The translations under genes and the position numbers were made by a program. Of a stretch of 52,848 bases of DNA, positions 24,090 to 32,392 are shown piece by piece. The stretch lies in NCBI RefSeq assembly GCF_001612685.1, contig NZ_BDAY01000027.1:1-52848 (forward strand), read 5' to 3'. The notes under the pieces are model-generated. The model was not told the origin of the DNA. It worked only from the letters and a program-made list of their open reading frames with translations, and made no database searches. This DNA is from Nocardia altamirensis NBRC 108246 (GTDB taxonomy: Bacteria > Actinomycetota > Actinomycetes > Mycobacteriales > Mycobacteriaceae). Numbering within the stretch: position 1 is the stretch's first letter; every line of letters begins with the position of its first letter.

Positions 24090-24297
24090 TGTTGTCTTTC
24101 GCTTCCGTCGAGACGGCTCACAGCCGTGCTGGGATTGATGGAACGGAATTCGCCTTGCCCAGCGGGGCGGATGGGTCACCTTTCGAAGTAGTCGGTTCAG
24201 CAACGGAACGGCAAGCGCCGTGGGGCGCGGGTACCCGGCTCGACGGTCTCGATCCGATGGGACAGGATGGGGCTTTGGGTCGGCGAGAGGGTGCGGG

Positions 24298-25101
24298 ATG
24301 ACTACTACGGCGGAGTCCGTGTTCGACACCGATACGGCGAGTGACCGGGTCGGCGAGCACGAATACGCATTGACGCTGTCGGATCGGTGGAAAACCTTCA
24401 TCGGCACCGTGAACGGTGGATATCTGCTCGCCACCTGTTTGCAGGCGCTGCGGCGGGAACTGCCGCAACCCGATCTGCTGTCCGCATCCGCGCACTTCCT
24501 GCGACCGGGCACGCCGGGACCGGCGCGGATCGTCACCGATGTGGCGCGCATCGGGCGGCGCACCGGGACCGCGCAGGCGACACTGCTGCGTGACGACCGC
24601 GAAATCCTGCGCGTGCTCGCGACATTCACCGATCTCGCGGCCGCGGATGGGCCGACGATGGTGAGTGCCGAACCGCCCGTGTTGCCTTCGCCCGAACAAT
24701 GCATCGATCCCACCGACGGGTTCCCGAAGGACCGCCCCGAAATCTCGCGGCGGATCGAATTCCGGATGGCCGAGGTTCCAGGCTTCTGGCGCGGAACTCC
24801 CAGCGGCAAAACCACTATGGAGTTCTGGATGCGTTTCGCCGATGGTCGCGAAGCCGACCCGATCGCCCTCGCGATGCTCGTCGACGCCGCCGTCCCAGTC
24901 GTGTTCGAGCTCGGCATTCCCGGCTCGGCCACCATCGAACTCACGGCGCACATCCGCCAGCGGCCTGCCCCCGGCTGGCTGGCCTGCCGGGTGACCACCC
25001 ACTATCTGATCGATGGCTTCCACGAGGAGGACTTCGAAATCTGGGACAGCACAGGGGCTTTGGTGGCCCAGTCGCGACAGCTCGCGATCGTCTCGACGTA
25101 G
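24298..25101 (+). CDS. Acyl-CoA thioesterase family protein (double hotdog)
   Basis: A 267-aa protein with two hotdog halves, as in TesB-type thioesterases. The first half has LSDRWKTFIGTVNGGYLLATC (the GTVNGG loop), SASAHFLRPGTPGPARI; the second has FWMRFADGREADPIALAMLVDAA and a C-terminal strand region ending FEIWDSTGALVAQSRQLA, the usual end of this family. GAGAGGG lies seven bases before ATG 24298. It should hydrolyse acyl-CoA of unknown chain length. Confidence 0.85.
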   Translation: MTTTAESVFDTDTASDRVGEHEYALTLSDRWKTFIGTVNGGYLLATCLQALRRELPQPDLLSASAHFLRPGTPGPARIVTDVARIGRRTGTAQATLLRDDREILRVLATFTDLAAADGPTMVSAEPPVLPSPEQCIDPTDGFPKDRPEISRRIEFRMAEVPGFWRGTPSGKTTMEFWMRFADGREADPIALAMLVDAAVPVVFELGIPGSATIELTAHIRQRPAPGWLACRVTTHYLIDGFHEEDFEIWDSTGALVAQSRQLAIVST

Positions 25102-25105
25102 CCGA

Positions 25106-25738
25106 TCAGGCCGGTGGTGCGATCTTGGCGATCGAGACGGTGTTCCCGTCGCGGGCCACGGTCACGAACTGGCGGTAGGTACGGATGGCGGTGTTGGGGC
25201 GAATCTCGGTGATCACCACGTCGAATCGGCCGTCGGGCATCGGCGTGATCAGCACGCAGTGCTGGGTGCCCGCCGGGATGGACTCGATGCCCGCGGCGAT
25301 GACGTCGACGGCGGGCACGTAGGCGTCGGGGGTCGTCAGCGACCGCGCGGCGATCCCGGACCGGGACACGTAGTAGGCGTACTGGAAGGCCAGGATCACG
25401 TCCGGTCCGGAGTCGGTCGATCCGGTTCCGTTGCCGCGCACCACCTGTTCGCTCCTGGTCGGCTGGCAGCCGGGGCTGCCGCCGAGCACCGGATCCCCGT
25501 AGGTGGCCGACTGCCGCGGCGCGCTCACCGCCGCCGTGTACACCAGCACCACCGCCACCGCGGCCGTGGATGCCGCCACCGCGGCGGTGCCGACCAGCCA
25601 GGACTTGCGGGTCCGGTGCACATGCCAGCGCTGCGGTCCGCTGGGCGGAATCATGCCCGGCCACAACGGTACTGCCACCCGGCGCCGTCGGGGCCGCGCG
25701 GCCGCACTCCCCCCGGAAATGTTGGACGACGACATCAT
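25106..25738 (-). CDS. Membrane-anchored hypothetical protein (DUF8176-like)
   Basis: A 210-aa protein: a basic cytoplasmic N-terminus, one transmembrane helix at about 47-70 (SWLVGTAAVAASTAAVAVVL), and an outside domain with GPDVILAFQYAYYVSRSGIAAR, GTQHCVLITPMPDGRFDVVI and YRQFVTVARDGNTVSIAKI. The domain resembles secreted proteins frequent in Nocardia (assigned from memory, with modest certainty). Convergent with the thioesterase gene, four bases apart. Start ATG could be 25738 or 25735. Confidence 0.7.
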   Translation of the reverse strand: MMSSSNISGGSAAARPRRRRVAVPLWPGMIPPSGPQRWHVHRTRKSWLVGTAAVAASTAAVAVVLVYTAAVSAPRQSATYGDPVLGGSPGCQPTRSEQVVRGNGTGSTDSGPDVILAFQYAYYVSRSGIAARSLTTPDAYVPAVDVIAAGIESIPAGTQHCVLITPMPDGRFDVVITEIRPNTAIRTYRQFVTVARDGNTVSIAKIAPPA

Positions 25739-25962
25739 TCCGTCGCACCCCCTTACCGGTGCTGCTCAGCGCACTCAGCAAACCCCTCAATGCCTTTGCG
25801 CAGTAACAACATTGCACACCCGTCCGGATTATGCCCGGTGAATGGGTCAGACCGATACCGAGGAGTGGCACCCGGCGGCGGCGAACGCCGGGTAGCCGGG
25901 CAGCTCGAGAGGCCGGCTACCGAGTGTCCACACCCGGTCGCGACCCGCTCATCCAGGCGTAA

Positions 25963-26478
25963 TCAGGTGCGGCTCGGGATCATCCGCAACCCGCGGGCAT
26001 TCCCGGCGAATGCCCGCGGTGCGGCAGCGAGCAGCGCGACGCCGATGTACAGGAGCTGCTCGGGGATTCGGATCCACAAGGGGGTCGCGGGGGCACCGTG
26101 GAAGGGGATCTCCTGCACGGCGGCATAGATGTTGGCCGGGATCAGGAAGACGAACAGGACGGCCAGACCGATGCCTGCCCAGCGGCGCGTGCGGGCTACC
26201 ACGAGGCAGACCGCGCCGAGCAGTTCGAGAATGCCGGTGAAATAGACCATGAAGTCGGGGAACGGTACGAACGGCGGCACCATCGTGGTGAAGTCGGCAT
26301 GGGTCGGCACCGGGCCGTCGGCGAAGCTCGCCGGGACGAAATGCGTTGTGCCCGTGACGACCAGCAGCACCGCGAGGGCGTAGGCCGCGCTGGTCGACCA
26401 GTCGAGCCGGCGGACGCCGAGCGCACCGGCCAGACGCAGCGCGGTGAACAGAACTGTGAGCAGGACAAGGGTTTCCAT
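25963..26478 (-). CDS. DoxX-like membrane protein
   Basis: A 171-aa protein with four or five transmembrane helices: TLVLLTVLFTALRLAGALGV, TSAAYALAVLLVVTGTTHFV, PDFMVYFTGILELLGAVCLV, RWAGIGLAVLFVFLIPANIY, LLYIGVALLAAAPRAF. The second helix with the TGTTHF element and the IPANIYAA segment are typical of DoxX proteins, which relate to redox or quinone-linked membrane functions. GGAGG lies four bases before ATG 26478. Divergent from a MerR regulator 134 bases away, which probably controls it. Confidence 0.8.
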   Translation of the reverse strand: METLVLLTVLFTALRLAGALGVRRLDWSTSAAYALAVLLVVTGTTHFVPASFADGPVPTHADFTTMVPPFVPFPDFMVYFTGILELLGAVCLVVARTRRWAGIGLAVLFVFLIPANIYAAVQEIPFHGAPATPLWIRIPEQLLYIGVALLAAAPRAFAGNARGLRMIPSRT

Positions 26479-26538
26479 CACGCCTCCGTGCAGAGCACGT
26501 CCAGCGGCCGCGCGGGCCGCGAATCAATCGGAACTATC

Positions 26539-26550
26539 ACTATCGATAGT
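26539..26550. promoter_or_regulatory. Operator in the doxX-merR divergent promoter region
   Basis: ACTATCGATAGT is a perfect 12-base palindrome, followed by TTGTACTATCGG and TATGGATAGCTGTAC, giving further ACTAT/ATAG half sites. It lies centrally between the divergent DoxX and MerR genes. A TATGGAT at 26570-26576 may be the -10 of the MerR gene. Confidence 0.55.
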
Positions 26551-26612
26551 TGTACTATCGGCACTGATTATGGATAGCTGTACTTCCCACTGTCAATACC
26601 GAGGAGACACCC

Positions 26613-27239
26613 GTGCGCATCGCCGAACTCAGCCGTGCCAGCGGCGTTCCGCCTGCCACGATCAAGTACTACCTGCGCGAAGGGCTACTGCCGACCGGCG
26701 TCCGTACCGCCCACAACCAGGTCGACTACGGCGACGACCACGTCAACCGGCTGCGGCTGATCCGGGCGCTTGTCGACATCGGCGGGGTGTCCATCAGCGC
26801 GGCCGCCGAACTGCTCGCCGTGCTCGACACCGGCAGCCTCACCGCTAGGGAGGCACTCGGCGAAGCCATGTACGCGCTGCGCGGGCGCCGCTCCCCCGTC
26901 GGTGCGGATCAGCAAACGACCGCAGCAGACGACGTCGATGCGCTGCTCACGCGGCGCGGCTGGCAGATCGGTGCGGACAGCCCGGCCCGGCACACCCTGA
27001 CCGATGTCTGCGCCGCGCTCCGCCAACTCGGCCACACCGACGTGCTCGCCGCCATCGACGACTATGCCGCCGCGGCCGAAGCCGTCGCCACCATCGACAT
27101 CGGCATCGTTCGCGCCGAACCCACCGTCGAGCGAATGACCGAAACCGCCATCGTCGGAACGGTTCTCGGCGACACGATGCTCTCCGCGCTGCGTCGCCTC
27201 GCGCAGGAGCACGTCTCCGGAATCACGCTCCCGGAGTGA
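26613..27239 (+). CDS. MerR-family transcriptional regulator
   Basis: A 208-aa regulator. The N-terminal winged helix is clear (MRIAELSRASGVPPATIKYY, LREGLLPTG, NQVDYGDDHVNRLRLIRALV). The C-terminal 120 residues are a helical effector domain with no Cys, so a metal sensor of the CueR/SoxR kind is unlikely; it resembles the drug/xenobiotic-type or TipA-like all-helical regulators. GTG start with GAGGAG eight bases upstream. Divergent from the DoxX gene across an ACTATCGATAGT palindrome; the likely target is that promoter. Confidence 0.85.
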   Translation: MRIAELSRASGVPPATIKYYLREGLLPTGVRTAHNQVDYGDDHVNRLRLIRALVDIGGVSISAAAELLAVLDTGSLTAREALGEAMYALRGRRSPVGADQQTTAADDVDALLTRRGWQIGADSPARHTLTDVCAALRQLGHTDVLAAIDDYAAAAEAVATIDIGIVRAEPTVERMTETAIVGTVLGDTMLSALRRLAQEHVSGITLPE

Positions 27240-27268
27240 TTCGTCGCGATAACCGCACTGTGCCCGAA

Positions 27269-27314
27269 CAGGTCTCGCCGAGTGCGCCGATGATGGCGCA
27301 CCCGGCGAGACCTG
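27269..27314. terminator. Bidirectional terminator between MerR and DUF4153 genes
   Basis: CAGGTCTCGCCG-A-GTGCGCC (27269-27288) pairs with GGCGCAC-C-CGGCGAGACCTG (27295-27314): 19 bp with one internal mismatch and a six-base loop. It lies between convergent genes. Confidence 0.85.
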
Positions 27315-27350
27315 GTGCCGACCTTGGCGGGTCGGGTTCGTATCAGTGGA

Positions 27351-29531
27351 TCATCGGGCGGTCGAACGGGACAGGTTCCAGCGCTGCCAGGTTGCGTCCT
27401 CGAGGTTGTCGATGATCGGTTGACGTGCCTGATTGCGCAACGGCGCGGGCAGACGATCGAGCGCAGGCAGTGCGTCGGGCGACAGTTCGCTCAAGTACGC
27501 GGTATCGAGCGTGTCACCCCGCTTCCAGCGGTCGATGTTCTTGTCGGCGATCAGCAGTTCCGGGTTCACCGCGGCCAGGACGAGCAGCGACACCATCACC
27601 GTGCCCATCATGGCGCGGGGCAACCACGTTCGGCGCAGGAGCGGCAGATCGGCGAGCACGAGCAGATAGGCGAGACCGAACCAGAGTGCGAACGCCTCGA
27701 CGATCAGCCGTTGCACCGTGAAGCCGTAAGCCTCCTGATAGGCCCACATCCGGTTGTGCGCCGAGGCGACGATGACCAACGAGAGCACGCTCACCGCCGA
27801 AAGCAGCACCCGCAACCACAGTCGATCGGCCGCCGAATCATCGGCGGCCCAATGCAATACCACCAGAATCACGATGAGGCTCAGGATGGACACCGTCAGC
27901 AGCTGCCAGAATCCGCTGCGCGCGTACTCGGCGTAGGTGAGGCCTGCCGTGCGCTGCACGTAGTCGACACCGCCGAACATCGCCGCGAACTGGACGCCGA
28001 CGAACAGCCCGAACAATGCGGTCAGCGCACCGACCGGGAGCGCCCACTCCAGTCGGCTCAACCGCCGATAGGTCACTCCCCCTGTGGATTCCGCAGCAGG
28101 CGAAGGCGGACCGGCCAGCAGATACAGCGCACCGAGCGTGCCGAGTCCGGCAATGACGAACACCACGATCCACTGCACGATCTGACCGCCGTCCAGCTGT
28201 GGTGTCGCCGAATCGAGCAGTCGCGCGAAGGTCGCGTCCGCACCGACGAGCAGCGGAACGAACACCGCGAGCAGGGCAATGGTGACGGCCACAGACGACG
28301 CCACCCGCAATCCCGTCCGCGACGCACCCTTGCGCACCCGCGCCAGTCCGGCGAAGGCCCACTGCGCACCCGACCACGTCGCCAACGGCACGGCGATCAC
28401 TTCATAGAAGACCCCGTGGACCGTCCGCCGCCCCACCACAGCCAGCGAAGCGGCCAAAGCCGACGCGATCACACACAGCCCGACCAGCCATTCAGCCGAC
28501 CGGATCGCCCCCACCGCCAACAGCAGAATCAGCAATGTCGTCCACCAAACACGACTCCACCCACCGACTTTCGCCAGTATGGCGGCGATGCCCCCTAAGT
28601 CTTCCTCGTCGTCCTTCGCGTCGGAGTCCTTCGTCAGCACAGGCGGTGCGGTGGCAGCACTGACCCCCTCGTTCCCCGCAGTCGATCCATCGGAATCCGA
28701 GACAGGAACCTTGGCATCAGACTGCTTCGAGCTACCAGCATCCGGCACCACCGCCGAACCATCGACGGCAGGACTCGACTGCACCGCAACGGATTCCGAC
28801 TCACCCTCGGGAGCGTCGGCCGACGGCTCATCGCCGGTTGAGACCTCCTTTCCGGAACTCGCCTCCACGACCGGCTCCGGCGCGCTCGCGGAATCCGGCA
28901 CCACCGTCGAATCCACCCCTCGGGAATTCGACGCGGCTACCTCAGATTTCGAGTCCTCCTTCGACTGAGCGCCTGCGGATTCCGGCAGCACCGTCGAATG
29001 CTCCCCTCCGGGATTCGACACGGCTGCACCAGGTTCCGCGTCTCCCGCAGGCCGTGCCCAAGCAGCTTCCGGGGCCGCCGTCGAATCCACCCCACGGGAA
29101 CTCGACGCATCGGACCTGGGATCCACCGCAGGGTCCGCATCCGAGGGCGCTGCCGCATCCGAAGCGACTCGGCGGGCGTTGCGGTCGACCAGGTAGACCG
29201 CCGCAATCGCGACGAAAGCCGTAAGCACCCAACCGATTCCAGGGTCGTCCACCGGGATCAGCACCGCCGCGGCAACCGCGGTGACGAGCGCGGCGGGTAC
29301 CACGCCGGGTGGACAGGAGACCCGCTGCCACCTGGGCACCACCCGCGTCGGCATCGGCGGCAACGCCGGGGTGGACGGGTACCGGGCAGTCTCGATCGGC
29401 GCCATTCGGCCCATCGACCGTTCTGCGGACAACAGCCCAACCACCGAGGCGGTGGTGGAGGGCGGCGGAGCCGGTATCCCGGCCTCCGGTTGTCGCTCCG
29501 GAGCGGTTGGGGTTTCCGTATTTTCGGGCAT
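27351..29531 (-). CDS. DUF4153/DUF4173 polytopic membrane protein with low-complexity insert
   Basis: A 726-aa protein. Residues 1-80 are Pro-rich, then two helices (PPGVVPAALVTAVAAAVLIP, WVLTAFVAIAAVYLV), then about 190 residues of acidic Ser/Ala/Asp-rich sequence with degenerate repeats (SSRGVDSTAAPE, NPGGEHSTVLPE, NSRGVDSTVVPD). From about residue 325 follow some ten helices with the DUF4153-type pattern, including VPLLVGADATFARLL, YAEYARSGFWQLL and the C-terminal NPELLIADKNIDRW. A membrane protein of unknown function; the family is often linked with two-component or envelope genes, and a histidine kinase lies upstream on the same strand, 142 bases away. Confidence 0.8.
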   Translation of the reverse strand: MPENTETPTAPERQPEAGIPAPPPSTTASVVGLLSAERSMGRMAPIETARYPSTPALPPMPTRVVPRWQRVSCPPGVVPAALVTAVAAAVLIPVDDPGIGWVLTAFVAIAAVYLVDRNARRVASDAAAPSDADPAVDPRSDASSSRGVDSTAAPEAAWARPAGDAEPGAAVSNPGGEHSTVLPESAGAQSKEDSKSEVAASNSRGVDSTVVPDSASAPEPVVEASSGKEVSTGDEPSADAPEGESESVAVQSSPAVDGSAVVPDAGSSKQSDAKVPVSDSDGSTAGNEGVSAATAPPVLTKDSDAKDDEEDLGGIAAILAKVGGWSRVWWTTLLILLLAVGAIRSAEWLVGLCVIASALAASLAVVGRRTVHGVFYEVIAVPLATWSGAQWAFAGLARVRKGASRTGLRVASSVAVTIALLAVFVPLLVGADATFARLLDSATPQLDGGQIVQWIVVFVIAGLGTLGALYLLAGPPSPAAESTGGVTYRRLSRLEWALPVGALTALFGLFVGVQFAAMFGGVDYVQRTAGLTYAEYARSGFWQLLTVSILSLIVILVVLHWAADDSAADRLWLRVLLSAVSVLSLVIVASAHNRMWAYQEAYGFTVQRLIVEAFALWFGLAYLLVLADLPLLRRTWLPRAMMGTVMVSLLVLAAVNPELLIADKNIDRWKRGDTLDTAYLSELSPDALPALDRLPAPLRNQARQPIIDNLEDATWQRWNLSRSTAR

Positions 29532-29673
29532 TGGCTTCCTTCTGCAGGCGTGCGGGATCGACCCGCGACCGCGTTGCGGTTCGGGTTGGTAGGAAACGGT
29601 GAATCAGATTCGGATAATTACTGGGTTAGTTCGTTGAAATGTCGCTAGCGGAGGGTGTTTCGGTGGAGATCGT

Positions 29674-31281
29674 CTAGTTGTCGGGGATAGTTACGCGGAT
29701 GCAGGATCCGGGGTCGGCCACCGCGATAGTGCCGCCGTGCAGGTCGACCACCCAGCGCGAGATGGCGAGGCCGAGGCCGGTACCCCCGCCGTCGCTGCGG
29801 CCCCCGCGGGTGAAACGGTCGAAGACGCGGGCACGTTCGGCGGGCGGGATGCCAGGCCCGTCGTCGGCGACCTCGATCACCAGCTGACCGGGATGCCGCC
29901 TGGCTCTGAGACGGACCTCGCCACCGGACGGGCCATGCCTCGCCGCATTGTCGAGCAGGTTGTGCAGCACCTGTTGCAGGCGCGCGCGATCAGCGAATAC
30001 CGTTGCGGCACTTGGCACTATGTCGGTGGTGAACCGGACGCCACGACCGAGCGCCGCGACCGCGACCTCCGCCTCGGCAACCACCTCGGCGAACAGCGGT
30101 GCCACGTCGAGCCTTTCGCGGTCCAGCGGAAAGGCGCCTGCCTCGATGCTGGACAGATCGAGCAGCTCGGAAACGAGCAGGCTCAGTCGCTCGGTCTGCG
30201 CCAGCGCGGTGCGCAACGTCTTCGGGTCCGGTTCGGACACCCCGTCGACGAGGTTCTCCAGCACCGCGTTCAGCGCGGTGATCGGTGTGCGTAGCTCGTG
30301 CGACACATTGGCGATCAGATCGCGGCGTTGCTGATCGGCGTCCGCGAGATCCGCGGCCATCTGATTGAACGCCTCCGCCAGCTGCCCGACCTCGTCCTTG
30401 GAACTCGCCCGCACCCTGCGGGTGTAGTCACCCTGCGCCATCTGCTTCGCCGCCGCCGTCATCGCCCGCAGCGGCCTGGTGAGCCCGTGCGCGAGAAACT
30501 GCGAAGTCACCAACGCGATGATCACCGCGGCCAACGTCGTCTTCGGCGGCAGCCACCCGATCTTCAGCCGGAAGAACCCGAACGCGGCGCCGCCGGAACA
30601 CAACATCAGAATCGCCAGCTTCAACTTGATCCACGGCACCGGATCCAACGGGCGAGGCAACGCCTCGGACAGATACTCCGCGATCTCACGCAACCGCCGC
30701 ACCAGGCGATGCCAAGCCATCACGACCGCAGCACGCCGGGTCTGTCTCGGCGCAACCGTCGTTTCCCGCTTGGCAACAACAACACGCTTCCGCCGCAAAC
30801 CGACTCCCGGCGCCGGTTCGAGGGCCACTGCACCCTCGGCTTGTTCGGGCGCCACGACACCCTCGGCCAGTTCACGCACCACGACACCGTCAGCGTGCTC
30901 GGGCACCACGGCACCGTCAGCCTGTTCCGGCGCAACAGCACTGTCGATCCGTTCGGGCGCAACGGCACCCCCGGTGCGTTCGGGCGCCACGACACCGTCG
31001 ATCTGTTCGGGCGCAACGGCACCCCCGGTGCGCTCGGGCGCAACGACACCGCCGGCCTGTTCGGGCGCCACAACACCCTCGATGCGGTCGGGCCCCACAG
31101 CACCCCCGATGCGCTCGGGCGCAACGACACCGTCGGCCTGTTCGGGCATCACGGCATCCTCGATGCGGTCGGGCCCCACAGCACCCTCGATGCGTTCGGG
31201 CACAACGGCACCGTCGATCTGTTTAGGTGCCATGGCACCCTCGGCGTGCCCGGCGCTCGGGAAGGACCCATCCGCGCTCAT
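29674..31281 (-). CDS. Sensor histidine kinase with 16 nonapeptide repeats at the N-terminus
   Basis: About 535 aa. Residues about 17-160 are 16 tandem nonapeptides of the pattern V-A-P-E-Q/R-x-D/E/G-G-A/V. A basic linker follows, then two transmembrane helices (IKLKLAILMLCSGGAAFGFF and TTLAAVIIALVTSQFLA) with a very short outside loop, HAMP (LTRPLRAMTAAAKQMAQGDY), H-box IANVSHELRTPITAL, N-box NLLDNAARHGPSGG, D-box ADDGPGIPP and G-box GGGTGLGLAIS. So the repeats are predicted to be cytoplasmic and may form an extended scaffold. GGAGG lies four bases before ATG 31281. It follows its probable response regulator by 130 bases. Confidence 0.85.
   Translation of the reverse strand: MSADGSFPSAGHAEGAMAPKQIDGAVVPERIEGAVGPDRIEDAVMPEQADGVVAPERIGGAVGPDRIEGVVAPEQAGGVVAPERTGGAVAPEQIDGVVAPERTGGAVAPERIDSAVAPEQADGAVVPEHADGVVVRELAEGVVAPEQAEGAVALEPAPGVGLRRKRVVVAKRETTVAPRQTRRAAVVMAWHRLVRRLREIAEYLSEALPRPLDPVPWIKLKLAILMLCSGGAAFGFFRLKIGWLPPKTTLAAVIIALVTSQFLAHGLTRPLRAMTAAAKQMAQGDYTRRVRASSKDEVGQLAEAFNQMAADLADADQQRRDLIANVSHELRTPITALNAVLENLVDGVSEPDPKTLRTALAQTERLSLLVSELLDLSSIEAGAFPLDRERLDVAPLFAEVVAEAEVAVAALGRGVRFTTDIVPSAATVFADRARLQQVLHNLLDNAARHGPSGGEVRLRARRHPGQLVIEVADDGPGIPPAERARVFDRFTRGGRSDGGGTGLGLAISRWVVDLHGGTIAVADPGSCIRVTIPDN
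30802..31233 (-). repeat. 27-bp coding minisatellite (16 units)
   Basis: The DNA behind the nonapeptide repeats: 16 consecutive 27-bp units in frame within the histidine kinase gene, for example units encoding VAPEQIDGV, VAPERTGGA, VAPERIDSA and VAPEQADGA. Units differ at several codons but keep the length exactly, so frame is conserved. Copy number should be variable between strains by slippage or recombination. Confidence 0.85.
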
Positions 31282-31411
31282 CCCGCCTCCCGTCTCGCGG
31301 CAGGTGTGCCACCGCATAAGCGTGGCAGGCGCTTCGCGGTGCGTCCCGTTCGACTGCTGACCGAAGTCGGCGGCGTCACCCCCTGCCAGGCACGGACGCG
31401 GATACCGCTTC

Positions 31412-32113
31412 TCACCGCGCCTCCAGCGCGTACCCGACGCCGTGGACGGTGCGGATCAGGTCGGAGCCGAGTTTGCGCCGCAGCGCTTTCACATGGCTGT
31501 CGACAACCCGGGTGCCCGCCGCGTCGGCCCAGTCCCAGACCTCTTCGAGCAGGCGCTCACGAGCCAGGACCGCGCGCGGCCTGCGGGCAAGCCGGGTGAG
31601 CAGGTCGAATTCGAGCGGAGTCAGCTGCGCTTCGACATCGGCCCGCCACACGCGACGCTGGTCGAGGTCGATCCGGAGGTCGCCGACCACGATCGAGACA
31701 CCGTCACGGTCCGCGGCACGATCCACCCGCCGCAGCAACGCATGCACGCGGGCGGTGAGCACCCGCAGCGAGAACGGCTTGGTCAGGTAGTCGTCCGCGC
31801 CGACACCGAGCCCGATGAGCTGATCGGTTTCGTCGGTCCGCGCGGTCAACATCAACACCGGCACCGACCGCTCGGCCTGGATCCGCCTGCACACCTCGAG
31901 CCCGTCGAACCCGGGCAACATCACATCGAGCACCACCAGGTCGGGCTGCACCGCCGCCGCCATCGCCACCGCGCCCGGCCCATCATGCGCCAAGTCGACG
32001 GTGAATCCTTCGGCCCGCAACCGCGCCGCCACGGATTCCGCGATGGTCACCTCGTCGTCGACCACCAGAATCCGCCGCGCCAGGTGTCCCCCACCAGCTC
32101 CGTTCTGCTCCAT
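31412..32113 (-). CDS. OmpR/PhoB-family response regulator
   Basis: A 233-aa regulator: receiver starts RRILVVDDE, phosphoacceptor Asp in LVVLDVMLPGFDG, Thr in VLMLTARTD, Lys in YLTKPFS; the winged helix ends TVHGVGYALEAR with the recognition-helix segment RVVDSHVKALRRKLG. Start ATG 32113. It is upstream of the repeat-bearing histidine kinase in the same orientation, with a 130-base gap, so the two probably form one system. Confidence 0.92.
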   Translation of the reverse strand: MEQNGAGGGHLARRILVVDDEVTIAESVAARLRAEGFTVDLAHDGPGAVAMAAAVQPDLVVLDVMLPGFDGLEVCRRIQAERSVPVLMLTARTDETDQLIGLGVGADDYLTKPFSLRVLTARVHALLRRVDRAADRDGVSIVVGDLRIDLDQRRVWRADVEAQLTPLEFDLLTRLARRPRAVLARERLLEEVWDWADAAGTRVVDSHVKALRRKLGSDLIRTVHGVGYALEAR

Positions 32114-32222
32114 GAACCGAAACCCTAGCCACCCGCTGTGGAGAGGTATCGACTCAATTGTGGAGATTCCGTGTGCACCCTCACCTCCCATGCCCCCAAT
32201 CCTCGGGGCGCCACCCCGTTCC

Positions 32223-32300
32223 GGAGTTGGTCAACTGATCACTGGGAACTGGTGGCGGCATCGCCCGAGAAGCCTCCGCCACCAGTTCCCACTCGGCACG
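32223..32300 (+). repeat. 78-bp dispersed hairpin repeat, copy D
   Basis: Arms GGGAACTGGTGGCGG and CCGCCACCAGTTCCC are perfect 15-bp complements around CATCGCCCGAGAAGCCT. Left flank GGAGTTGGTCAACTGATCAC. It lies in the promoter-side region between the divergent response regulator and LysE genes, unlike copy A which lies between convergent genes. Confidence 0.85.
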
Positions 32301-32392
32301 AGACCACCCCCCTCCCACGCCAGGAGCGATCGGTCCAGTGAGTCGGAACTGGCCTGCGACAGGGGGCATCGGTGTGCTCGAGGATGGGGATC

